This document shows, one piece after another, positions 1-8,760 of a stretch of DNA of 64,000 nt. The DNA comes from Polyangia bacterium (lineage in GTDB: Bacteria > Myxococcota_A > Polyangia > Nannocystales > Nannocystaceae). Within the stretch, counting starts at the first letter, position 1. Every line of letters begins with the position of its first letter. A program made the translations under genes and the position numbers. Under the pieces are notes generated by a model. The model made no database searches. It was not told the DNA's origin and saw only the letters and a list, made by a program, of their open reading frames with translations. Where the stretch lies: the NCBI GenBank assembly GCA_030430565.1, contig JAUIKS010000004.1, positions 141,992 to 205,991 on the forward strand, given 5' to 3'.

Positions 1-1
1 C

Positions 2-1027
<1,026 letters not shown>

Positions 1028-1059
1028 GGCCGAGGAGCACCGGCCGCTACACTGATCCC

Positions 1060-2985
1060 GTGCACGCGCGACGCAAGGCGAAGGCCGAGACCGCAGCGCG
1101 GCTGTGGCTGTACGGCCCGGCGACCCTGTGGATCGTGCTCGCCACGCTCGGGGTCGTGGCGACGGCGCTGCACGGCGAGGCGTGGGTCGAGGTCGATCGT
1201 TCGCGCAGCGAGGTCCGCGGATCCGAGGCGTGCCGCAGCTGCCACCCCGGCGCCTACGAGACCTGGCACCGCAGCTATCACCGGACGATGACGCAGCCGG
1301 TCGGCGCGCCGGAGGTCGTGGTCGCGCCCTTCGCCGGCGAGTCCATCGACTACCTGGGCTTTCGCGCCACGCTCACGGGCGGCGCCGCGGCCCCGCGGGT
1401 CACGGTGACGCGGCTGTCCGAAGATGGGCGCGAAGACGGGCGCGAAGATGGGCGCGAGGATGGGCGCGAGGACGCCGAACCCGTGCTCGCGGCCGACGTC
1501 GTCATGACGGTCGGCAGCCACCGCTACCAGCAGTACCTCGCGCGCATCGATCGCGGCGGCGGCCCCGAGGAGGTCTGGCGCCTGCCGGTCGCTTGGCACA
1601 TCGACGAGCGCCGCTGGATCCACATGAACGCCGCGTTCCTCGAGCCCGAGGGGACGCCTGGTGACGAGGATGACTACCTGCGGCACCTGAGCCGCTGGAA
1701 CGACAACTGCGCCCTGTGTCACAACACCGAGCCAGTGCCTGGCCTTCAGGACAGCGGCGAATTTCGCACGGAGCTCGGCGAGATCGGGATCGCCTGCGAG
1801 GCCTGCCACGGCCCCGCGAGCGATCACCTCGAGCGTCACCGCAACCCGATCCGGCGCATGCTCGGCGCGGCGGACGAGGGCGACGGCTCGATCGCGCACC
1901 CCGGGAGGCTCTCGGCGCGGGACGAGAGCGGCGTGTGCGGACGCTGTCACGGCAACCGGATCTCGGCGGACGTCGGAGCGGTGCTGCGCGAGGGCGACGG
2001 CTTCATCCCCGGGACCCAGCTCTCCGAGGTCTCGCGCCCGATCTTCCGCGACTCCGAGCTCGCCAGCGATCCCGAGGGCTCGCGCGCGCTCTTCGAGCAG
2101 CGCTTCTGGCCCGACGGGAGCCCGCGCCTGAGCGCCTACGAGTACCAGGGGCTGCTCTTGTCGCCCTGCTACCAGGGCGAGGAGCCAGGCGGCCTCGGCT
2201 GCAATCACTGTCACGACATGCACGGCGAGGAGCCGGCGCTGCAGGTCCGCGCCGGCCGCCACGGCGACGGCGCCTGTCTCTCGTGCCACGCGCGCGAAGA
2301 GCTCGGCGGGGCCGCGCGCAGCGGCGGGCACGGCGGGCACGGCGAGACGGTCACCTGTCTCGATTGCCATATGCCGCGCACGACCTACGGGCTCCTGCAG
2401 GGGATGATCAACCACCGGATCACGAGCCCCGATCCCGGCGCGCTGGTCGGGCGTGACGATCAGCCCGACGCGTGCACCCAGTGTCACGTCGAGCGCTCGC
2501 GGAGCTGGGCGGCGAGCTCGATGGCGTCGCTCGGTTTGGCCGGGACGGACCCCGCTGCGCGCGCGCCGTCCGAGAGCGAGTCCTGGGCTTCGCGCGTGGT
2601 CCTCGAGCTGCACGGCGGGGATCCGCTGCAGCGCGGACTCGCGACCCAGGCGCTGGCGCGCGACGAGGCGACCGGCGACCCGCGGCAGCGCATGGCGTGG
2701 CTGGTCGACGGCCTCGAGGACGAGTACCCCGCGGTGCGCTGGATGGCCTGGCGCGGGCTCAAGCGGCTCGCCGAGCGCGGGAGCGCGGCGCGCTCGCGCG
2801 AGCGCTCGCCGAACCTCCACGAGGCGCTGGCGGACTTCGATCACCTCGCCGAGCCGAGCGAGCGCGTGCTGGTGATCGATCGCCTGCGCGCGAGCCTCGG
2901 CCCGGGCGCGTTCGCCAAGCACCCCGAGCGGCGCGAGCGGCTGCTCGCCAAGCAGGAGCGCGTGATCCTCTGGATCGGCGAGTAG
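1060..2985 (+). CDS. Membrane-anchored octahaem c-type cytochrome with HEAT-like C-terminus
   Basis: 641 residues from a GTG start chosen because it directly precedes a basic stretch and an N-terminal transmembrane helix (about residues 15-38); the open frame upstream overlaps the kinase gene and is not used. Eight CxxCH haem-binding motifs are visible: CRSCH, CALCH, CEACH, CGRCH, CNHCH, CLSCH, CLDCH and CTQCH. The first motif with its following E-x-W-x-x-S-x-H resembles the cytochrome c554 family. The last 150 residues, after the haems, look like HEAT-type helical repeats. A four-copy EDGR repeat interrupts the early domain. Probably exported and anchored facing the periplasm, serving electron transfer. 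The redox partner is unknown and no reductase gene adjoins it. The next gene starts 35 bp downstream. Confidence 0.9.
   Translation: MHARRKAKAETAARLWLYGPATLWIVLATLGVVATALHGEAWVEVDRSRSEVRGSEACRSCHPGAYETWHRSYHRTMTQPVGAPEVVVAPFAGESIDYLGFRATLTGGAAAPRVTVTRLSEDGREDGREDGREDGREDAEPVLAADVVMTVGSHRYQQYLARIDRGGGPEEVWRLPVAWHIDERRWIHMNAAFLEPEGTPGDEDDYLRHLSRWNDNCALCHNTEPVPGLQDSGEFRTELGEIGIACEACHGPASDHLERHRNPIRRMLGAADEGDGSIAHPGRLSARDESGVCGRCHGNRISADVGAVLREGDGFIPGTQLSEVSRPIFRDSELASDPEGSRALFEQRFWPDGSPRLSAYEYQGLLLSPCYQGEEPGGLGCNHCHDMHGEEPALQVRAGRHGDGACLSCHAREELGGAARSGGHGGHGETVTCLDCHMPRTTYGLLQGMINHRITSPDPGALVGRDDQPDACTQCHVERSRSWAASSMASLGLAGTDPAARAPSESESWASRVVLELHGGDPLQRGLATQALARDEATGDPRQRMAWLVDGLEDEYPAVRWMAWRGLKRLAERGSAARSRERSPNLHEALADFDHLAEPSERVLVIDRLRASLGPGAFAKHPERRERLLAKQERVILWIGE
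1420..1467 (+). repeat. 12-bp tandem repeat inside the cytochrome gene
   Basis: Four copies of GAAGATGGGCGC with transitions only, giving EDGR four times in the protein. It lies in a loop between the first and second haem motifs and keeps the frame. Likely a slippage-prone, length-variable linker. Confidence 0.9.
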
Positions 2986-3020
2986 CCGCGGTCGCCCGGG
3001 TTTCGAGCTACAGTCAGCGC

Positions 3021-3479
3021 GTGAGCCCCGAGCGTCACCTCCGCCTCTCGATCGGCCTGGTCGCGGTGTTCTTGGCCATGGGCCTGTGGCTCGAGGCGAT
3101 GATCGGGCTGCGGCTGGGCGGCTGGGTCGACGACGAGCTCCGGCGCGAGTTCCTGCGGCTCGGGCACGCGCACGGCGGCCTGCTCGGCCTCGTCAACGTC
3201 GCGCTCGCCTACGCGCTCGAGCGCCTGCGGACGCCGGCGGCCTGGGCGACGCGCGTGCGCGCGGCGGCCTGGCTCGGCGCGCTGCTGGTCGGCGTCGGCT
3301 TCGTCGCGGGGGGGCTTTTGCACGGCCCGACCGACCCGGGGCTGCCCGTGCTGGTGGTCCCCGCCGGCGCCTTGATGCTCGTCGTCAGCCTGGTAGCGAC
3401 CGCGCTCGTGCGCCCCGATGATCTCGAGCCGCCGGACGTGGCGATGCGCGCGGAGCCGAGCTCGCGGCGCTCAGAGTAG
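3021..3479 (+). CDS. Small polytopic membrane protein, function unknown
   Basis: 152 residues from a GTG start 35 bp after the cytochrome gene, so probably in the same transcript. Four hydrophobic segments are visible (about residues 7-27, 52-67, 80-100 and 108-128). The motif HAHGGLLGLVN in the second helix contains two histidines close together, which could bind a metal or haem. That, with the cytochrome next door, suggests a membrane partner for electron transfer, but this is inference from context only. The 3' end overlaps the convergent phospholipase D-type gene by 9 bp. Confidence 0.75.
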   Translation: MSPERHLRLSIGLVAVFLAMGLWLEAMIGLRLGGWVDDELRREFLRLGHAHGGLLGLVNVALAYALERLRTPAAWATRVRAAAWLGALLVGVGFVAGGLLHGPTDPGLPVLVVPAGALMLVVSLVATALVRPDDLEPPDVAMRAEPSSRRSE

Positions 3480-5150
3480 GGGCGAGAGCAGGCGCGCGAA
3501 GGACTCGCCGAGCTGCTGCCGCAGCGGCAGCCCGGCGCGCGACTCGGGGGTGACCTCGGTCGAGCCCGCGAGCTCCGCCTCGAATTCGCGCTCGAGCACG
3601 CCGACGAGCTCTGGCCCGTAGAACAGGCCCGTGACCTCGTAGTTGAGGTAGAAGCTGCGGATGTCCATGTTCGGCGAGCCGATCGCGACGAGCCGGTCAT
3701 CGATGATCAAGAACTTGCTGTGCAGCATGCCGCGGGTGAACTCGAACAGCCGGCAGCCGCTCTCGAGCAGCGGGTCGAAGTAGCTGCGGGCCGCGAGCGC
3801 GACGAACCAGCTGTCGTTGTGCTCCGCCGCCGGCACCAAGATCCGGACGTCGACGCCGCGCAGCGCCGCGGTCTGAAGCGTCGCCTTCAGCAGCTCGTCG
3901 GGGATCAGGTAGGGCGTCGCGATCCAGCAGCGCCGCTGCGCCGTGGCGATCGCGGCGAGGTACTGGGCGGCGATGGTCGCGGTGTCGAGCAGGTCCGGGC
4001 CGCTCGGGATGATCTGCACGAGCGCGCCGGTGGAGCCGATGCGCGCGCGCCCGAGCAGATCGTCGAGGCCCGCGTCGAGCGCGGCCTCTTTGCGCTGGAG
4101 CTGCTGCTGGAGCTGACTCTGGGTCAAGCTCTGGGTCAGGCTCTCGCTGAGGCTCCGGCTGGATCCTGGGTCGTCGCGCGCGGGCGCTTCTTCGTCGTCC
4201 GCGAGCGGGAGCGGCGTCTTCCTCAGCGAGCGCGTCAGCGAGCTCGAGAGCGTGCCCGCGAGCGCGCGCAGGGCCCCGGGCTCGTGGGCCTTCACCCAGT
4301 CCTCGTAGAAGATCGCGTCGAGGCCGAGCACGGCGTCGCCGGTGAGCTCGACCTGCAGGTCGCTCCACGGCCGCGGCGTCGGACCTCTTCCAAGGTACTC
4401 ATCGCCGATGTTGACGCCGCCGAGGAAGCCGACGCGGCCGTCGATTGTGAGCAGCTTGCGGTGGTTGCGGTAGTTGATGCGGTGGCGCAGCTGCGCGAGG
4501 CGACGGCTCAGCCGCAGCCGGCCCCAGCGCAGCACCTCGCCGCCGGCCTCGCGCAGCGGCTCGAACAGGCGCGCCGGGGTCCCCATCGCGCCCACGTCGT
4601 CGACGAGCACGCGCACGAGCACGCCGGCCTGGGCGCGCTCGCGCAATAGCTCGACCCAGCGGCGCCCGGTCTCGTCGTCGCGCCAGATGTAGAACTCGAC
4701 GTGGATCCGGCGCCGCGCGCCCTGGATCGCGCGCTCCATGGCGTCGAAGGCGACGCGCGGCGGGCTGAGCACGCGGACGTCGTCGGCGTGGCGCAGCGGC
4801 GCGGCGGCGGTGTTGAGCGCGAGCCGGATCAGCCCGCGCGTCGACTCTGGGAGGTCTTCGGGACAGGTCTCAATCGCCGCCTGATCGCGGGTCGCCTCGG
4901 TCGGGTTGGCGCGTCGCCTGCGTCGTCGTCGGAGCGCGCGGCGGACGTGCAGGCGCCCGAACACGAGGTAGAGGAAGACGCCGAGGACCGGCAGGAAGAT
5001 CAGGCCGGCGAGCCAGGCGAGCGTCGCGGCCGGGCGGCGTCGCTCGTGGATGATCAAGACCGCGGCGACGAGCGCGTAGAGGATGAAGCCGAGCTCGAGC
5101 AGCAGGCGCACGGGCCAGCCGTCAAACTCGATCGGGAGCAGGTCGAACAC
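3471..5150 (-). CDS. cls: Cardiolipin synthase / phospholipase D family protein
   Basis: 559 residues. Two N-terminal transmembrane helices form a PLDc_N region (about residues 14-65), followed by a run of arginines, then two HKD catalytic motifs: HRKLLTID near residue 229 and HSKFLIID near residue 476. This is the arrangement of bacterial cardiolipin synthases, which join two phosphatidylglycerols (or PG and PE) in the inner membrane. Compared with ordinary Cls proteins there is an extra Ser/Gln/Leu-rich insert (about residues 310-350) between the two HKD halves, encoded by imperfect 12-bp repeats. It stands alone, convergent with the gene to its left and divergent from the gene to its right. 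A phospholipase D with another substrate cannot be excluded. Confidence 0.9.
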   Translation of the reverse strand: MFDLLPIEFDGWPVRLLLELGFILYALVAAVLIIHERRRPAATLAWLAGLIFLPVLGVFLYLVFGRLHVRRALRRRRRRRANPTEATRDQAAIETCPEDLPESTRGLIRLALNTAAAPLRHADDVRVLSPPRVAFDAMERAIQGARRRIHVEFYIWRDDETGRRWVELLRERAQAGVLVRVLVDDVGAMGTPARLFEPLREAGGEVLRWGRLRLSRRLAQLRHRINYRNHRKLLTIDGRVGFLGGVNIGDEYLGRGPTPRPWSDLQVELTGDAVLGLDAIFYEDWVKAHEPGALRALAGTLSSSLTRSLRKTPLPLADDEEAPARDDPGSSRSLSESLTQSLTQSQLQQQLQRKEAALDAGLDDLLGRARIGSTGALVQIIPSGPDLLDTATIAAQYLAAIATAQRRCWIATPYLIPDELLKATLQTAALRGVDVRILVPAAEHNDSWFVALAARSYFDPLLESGCRLFEFTRGMLHSKFLIIDDRLVAIGSPNMDIRSFYLNYEVTGLFYGPELVGVLEREFEAELAGSTEVTPESRAGLPLRQQLGESFARLLSPLL

Positions 5151-5353
5151 GGGCTTCGCGCGGCCGATCGCGCTCCGCGAATATACGTCAGCTGCAGATG
5201 CAGACGGCGTCCTGGGTCAATTCGCGTCGCCTCCGCAGGGACCGCTCATTGGTCAGCGCTGGCGCGGACGTCTGCGTTCTCGCGGCAACGGCGCTGGACG
5301 AGAATGCGCATTTCAAGTGCGTATTAATTGGGCAGTTTTGTTATTGTATACAC

Positions 5354-6451
5354 ATGAGCTTGCTGTCGCAGCTCCTGCAGCGCGCGCTGGTGAAGCGACC
5401 GTCCCAGGTGATCATCGAGACGGATCGCCCGGTGCTGGTGATCACCGATCGCGGCACGCAGGAGCAGGGCAAAGAGCTCGAGGGCGACGCCGTGTTCGAC
5501 GCGCTCTTCGACGTCCTCAGCGAGGAGCAGCAGGCCGAGCTGGTCGTCGGCAAGCTCGTCGAGTTCGAATTCGCGGCGGGCAGCCGCTCCTGGCAGGTCG
5601 TGACGGAGACCGCGGCGGACAAGATCTCGCTGCGCGCGCGCCTGCGTCCGCAGCTCGTCGAGGACATCCCGGTCGATGACCTCGAGGACGACGCGCGGGG
5701 GAGCGAAGGCGCTCGCGCCATCTCCGGCACGCTGGACGATAGCGGCGACGAGCTCGTGGTCATCGTCGACGCCGAGGAGGTCTCGCGCGGTCACTTGAGC
5801 GAGGACGAGATCGACGTCGACTTCGACGAGCCCGACGAGGCCGTGGCGGTCGCGCTCCACAGCAACGTGCGGCCGCTGGCCAACCTGAAGACGCTGCGCG
5901 CGAGCAGCTCGGTCGTCGCCTTCCCGCAAACCAGTGGGAGCGGCGGGAGCTCGCAGGGCGGGGACGGCCGCGGCGCGGGTAAACGCGAGGCACGCGAGGG
6001 ACGCGGCGGCCTGTTCGGTCGGTTCTCGCGGCGTGGGAGCGCGGAGCGTGATCGGCTCGTGGCGGCGGTCTCGGCGGGCACGCTCTGCTACCTGCTGCGC
6101 GGCGTCGGCCTCGGCCGGGCGTTCGCCGAGGCGCTCGACCTCCCGATCCTGCGCGTGCGCGAGGGCGAGACCCCGTCGACCGTGCAGACCCGGCTCGATC
6201 ACTTCTCCGAGGAGGGGCTCATCCTGGTCGCGCTCGAGGACCCGAGCCCCTGGCTCCCGTGGCTGCTCCGGCGCCTGGAGGAGGGTCGCCGCGTGCTGAT
6301 CGAGACCGGCGCGAGGACGCCGGCCGGCGCCCGCCGGACCCTGCTCGGCGTCACCGCGACCGCGCGCGCCGAGAGCTGGCTCGCGTGCATGCGGACCGCC
6401 AGCGCGACCCGCAGCGGCGGCAACTGGAGCCTCAGCGTCGACGAGGCCTAA
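5354..6451 (+). CDS. Protein with PilT/GspE-N-like N-terminal domain, no ATPase motifs
   Basis: 365 residues from ATG 5354, preferred over an earlier in-frame start because the upstream stretch is AT-rich and promoter-like. Residues 1-100 resemble the N-terminal domain of PilT-type pilus ATPases in hydrophobic pattern. A long acidic linker follows (about 115-200), then a basic, Gly/Ser-rich stretch and a compact C-terminal domain (about 235-350). No Walker A or Walker B motif is present, so it cannot hydrolyse ATP as PilT does. It may be a degenerate partner of a type IV pilus or secretion ATPase. No pilus gene is in the window, so this is a low-certainty functional suggestion. The gene itself is clear. 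Confidence 0.75.
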   Translation: MSLLSQLLQRALVKRPSQVIIETDRPVLVITDRGTQEQGKELEGDAVFDALFDVLSEEQQAELVVGKLVEFEFAAGSRSWQVVTETAADKISLRARLRPQLVEDIPVDDLEDDARGSEGARAISGTLDDSGDELVVIVDAEEVSRGHLSEDEIDVDFDEPDEAVAVALHSNVRPLANLKTLRASSSVVAFPQTSGSGGSSQGGDGRGAGKREAREGRGGLFGRFSRRGSAERDRLVAAVSAGTLCYLLRGVGLGRAFAEALDLPILRVREGETPSTVQTRLDHFSEEGLILVALEDPSPWLPWLLRRLEEGRRVLIETGARTPAGARRTLLGVTATARAESWLACMRTASATRSGGNWSLSVDEA

Positions 6452-6472
6452 GCGTCCGCGGAGCGCGACTCG

Positions 6473-6721
6473 CTAGCCGCCGTCGCCCTCGGCGTCCGGC
6501 GGGTCCGACTTCGCGCTCTTGCTCGCGCGCCCGCCGACCGAGGAGCCCTCGCGCAGACCTTCCTTCTTGATCTGCTGATAGAGCTCCTCGCGGTAGACGG
6601 CGAGGCCCTGGGGCGCGGAGATCCCGAGCCGCACCTGACGCCCGCGGATCTCCCGTACGACGATCTCGATGTCGTCGCCGATCCGAATCTTCTGCCCGAC
6701 TTTTCTCGTAAGTGTCAGCAT
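6473..6721 (-). CDS. csrA: Carbon storage regulator CsrA
   Basis: 82 residues. The first 60 match the CsrA/RsmA fold: [18 protein letters not shown] at the N-terminus, VRLGISAP in the centre and the [10 protein letters not shown] helix. CsrA dimers bind GGA-containing hairpin loops in mRNA leaders and block or expose ribosome binding sites. The last 20 residues (Ser/Gly/Asp-rich) extend beyond the usual 60-residue family length and look disordered. The gene has its own strong Shine-Dalgarno sequence, which itself fits the CsrA site consensus (see the next entry). It converges with the PilT-N-like gene, 21 bp away. Confidence 0.95.
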   Translation of the reverse strand: MLTLTRKVGQKIRIGDDIEIVVREIRGRQVRLGISAPQGLAVYREELYQQIKKEGLREGSSVGGRASKSAKSDPPDAEGDGG

Positions 6722-6725
6722 TCCG

Positions 6726-6734
6726 CCCTCCGTG
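6726..6734 (-). promoter_or_regulatory. csrA ribosome binding site overlapping a CANGGANG CsrA motif
   Basis: On the minus strand the leader reads CACGGAGGGCGGAATG. GGAGGG is a strong Shine-Dalgarno sequence ending four bases before the start codon, and CACGGAGG fits the known CANGGANG CsrA recognition motif exactly. CsrA binding here would block its own translation, a feedback loop known from other bacteria. Binding is inferred, not shown. Confidence 0.6.
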
Positions 6735-6782
6735 GCCCGTGCGTCACGTGGCGCTTCATCGCGTCCAGTTCACCTGCTTGAT

Positions 6783-6806
6783 GTGACAGCGTGACAGCGT
6801 GACAGC
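6783..6806. repeat. Three tandem copies of GTGACAGC
   Basis: A perfect 8-bp unit repeated three times in the 281-bp gap between the csrA start and the end of the metalloprotease gene. It lies 62-85 bp upstream of csrA on the minus strand, where promoter elements are expected. Apart from this repeat I see nothing clear in the gap. Confidence 0.8.
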
Positions 6807-7002
6807 GCCGGAGTCGAGGTTCTCTGAATGCTACACCCAAACCCGCGTGCTGCGGCGAAAAACGGGGAGGAATCGCCGGCGCGCTCGCGAGCGGGCGCTC
6901 GCTTTGGAGCGCGCCTCGCCGCGCGTGATCGCGTGTCGACGCGCGGTCGCGCGGCCCCGAAGCACCTGGATGTTCAGACAGGTCCTCACGAGCACGCGCG
7001 CG

Positions 7003-8760
7003 TTATTCTTTGCACAGCGCGCGCTCGCGGGCGCGCGGCTCCTCGTCGGCCTCGAGGGTAGCGAGATCGCAGTGGACCGCCGGGATGAAGGGGTTGACGC
7101 GGAGCGCTCGCGCGAGCGCGGCGCGGGCTCCCTCGAGGTCGCCCGCGCGAAGCCGCGCGCGACCCTCGGCCGCCGCGATGTTCGGCTGGTCCGGATCATC
7201 GCGCCCCGCCAGCTCGAGCAGCGGCACCGCGTCCTCTGGCTCGCCGAGGCGGAGGTAGAGCTCGCCGAGCCGACGCGCGAGCAGCGGGTCGCGCCGCGCA
7301 CGATCGTCGAGCGCGCGCGCGCGCTCGTACTGCCTCGCGGCCGCGCCGAGGTGTCCGCGCAGCGTCAGCAGCACGCCGAGGCGCGCGTGCTGTCGCGCCT
7401 TCCCACCGCCGAGGTGCGAGAACACGTCGCCCAGCAGCTCCGGGTCTGGCTCGTCAGGACCGCGCGCCTCGCCCTCCTTCGGCTCCACGAACTCGATCTT
7501 TCGGAGGTCGCGCGCGCGCGCGTGCTTGAGGACGCGCGCGGTCTCCCGCCGCGCGTAGGAGCGCCAGCTCTCCTGGAAGCGCTCAAAGCGATCTCCCCAG
7601 GCCGTCGCGAGCGCCGCGCGGGCGTCGACGCCCCGCGCGATCTCGTCCAGCAGCACGCCGAGCCCGGCCTCGCCGCGCTCCGCCTGCAGCAGCGCGAGCA
7701 TGGTCTGGACCTCGGCGTAGGCGAGGGCGGCCTGCTCCTGCGACGGGAGCATAGCGACCGAGGGGTACATCGCGTCGAGCGTGATCAGCTCATCCTTGGT
7801 CAGCGCGGTCTGCAGCAGCTCGGCGCTCGCGGGCTCCAGCGGCGTCGCGCCCGATCGCCGCCAGCGCTGCTCAAACAGCTTGGCGAGGCCCTCCTGGACC
7901 CACACCGGCGCGTTGTTACCTGTCCGAAGGGTCACGAGGTAGTGCACGTACTCGTGGACCGCGGTGTCGATCCACGGGTAGCCCATCGGCATGACGCGCG
8001 GCGTGATCATCATGATCCGCCGGTACTTCGTCACGCCCACCGTCCCGGTGGTGTAGACGTTGTCCCGCGTCAGCGGGGTGACCAGCGCGAGCTTCTCGGG
8101 CGCGTCGAGCAGCTCGAAGCGGACCGGCTCATCGGGCCACACGCCCAGGTCGGCGCCCAGCGCCGCGCGGGCGTCGGCCATCGCCTTGAACAGGTACGGC
8201 GCGATCAGGGCGTCGCGCTCGCTCGCGCAGACCAGCTCGACCTTGCCGTCGGCGCTGCGGATCACCTTCGGCGACGGCATGGCTCGCTGGGCGCCCCGGG
8301 CCAGCTCGAGGTAGTGGCGCGTGAGCTCCTCGAGCGGCGCGTTGCTCGGAAATTTGTCCGAGGCGAGCGCGCCCGCGAGCAGCGACTCGGCGCGCGGGTA
8401 GTCGGCCTCGTTGAAGGCGACCGCGCCGGCCTTGGCGTCGTGCACAGGGCCCGCCGGGATGCTCTCGACGGCCGCGCGCGCCGTCCGTAGGTCCCAGGCC
8501 GCGAGCGCGCGCTCGACCGCGTCGACCTGCTGCTGGGTGAGCGGCGCGAGCGGGACGCTCGGGCGCGTCTCCGCCGGGCGCGCCGAGGCGGCGGCGGAGT
8601 CGACCACGGCCTCGACGGACTCCTCCAGCGGCGTGCTCACGGTCTTCTCGACCGGCGGCGCCGCCGCGGCGCCCGGCGCCAGCAGCAGCGCGCCGAGCAT
8701 AGCGAGCCCTGTGAGAGCGATGGTCCCGATAGGACCGTAGTGACGCGCGCGTGAGCTCAT
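7003..8760 (-). CDS. Exported peptidase-MA-like zinc metalloprotease with TPR repeats
   Basis: 585 residues with an N-terminal signal peptide (hydrophobic core about residues 12-33, ending in an Ala-rich cleavage zone). The zinc site is HEYVH near residue 270, followed about 20 residues later by WVQEGLAKLFE, whose Glu is the expected third ligand; this is the gluzincin peptidase-MA layout. TPR-like helices flank the catalytic domain (about 85-160 and 425-575). The start codon overlaps the stop of the upstream gene in an ATGA, so the two are translationally coupled and probably act together in the envelope. Substrate unknown. Confidence 0.85.
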   Translation of the reverse strand: MSSRARHYGPIGTIALTGLAMLGALLLAPGAAAAPPVEKTVSTPLEESVEAVVDSAAASARPAETRPSVPLAPLTQQQVDAVERALAAWDLRTARAAVESIPAGPVHDAKAGAVAFNEADYPRAESLLAGALASDKFPSNAPLEELTRHYLELARGAQRAMPSPKVIRSADGKVELVCASERDALIAPYLFKAMADARAALGADLGVWPDEPVRFELLDAPEKLALVTPLTRDNVYTTGTVGVTKYRRIMMITPRVMPMGYPWIDTAVHEYVHYLVTLRTGNNAPVWVQEGLAKLFEQRWRRSGATPLEPASAELLQTALTKDELITLDAMYPSVAMLPSQEQAALAYAEVQTMLALLQAERGEAGLGVLLDEIARGVDARAALATAWGDRFERFQESWRSYARRETARVLKHARARDLRKIEFVEPKEGEARGPDEPDPELLGDVFSHLGGGKARQHARLGVLLTLRGHLGAAARQYERARALDDRARRDPLLARRLGELYLRLGEPEDAVPLLELAGRDDPDQPNIAAAEGRARLRAGDLEGARAALARALRVNPFIPAVHCDLATLEADEEPRARERALCKE

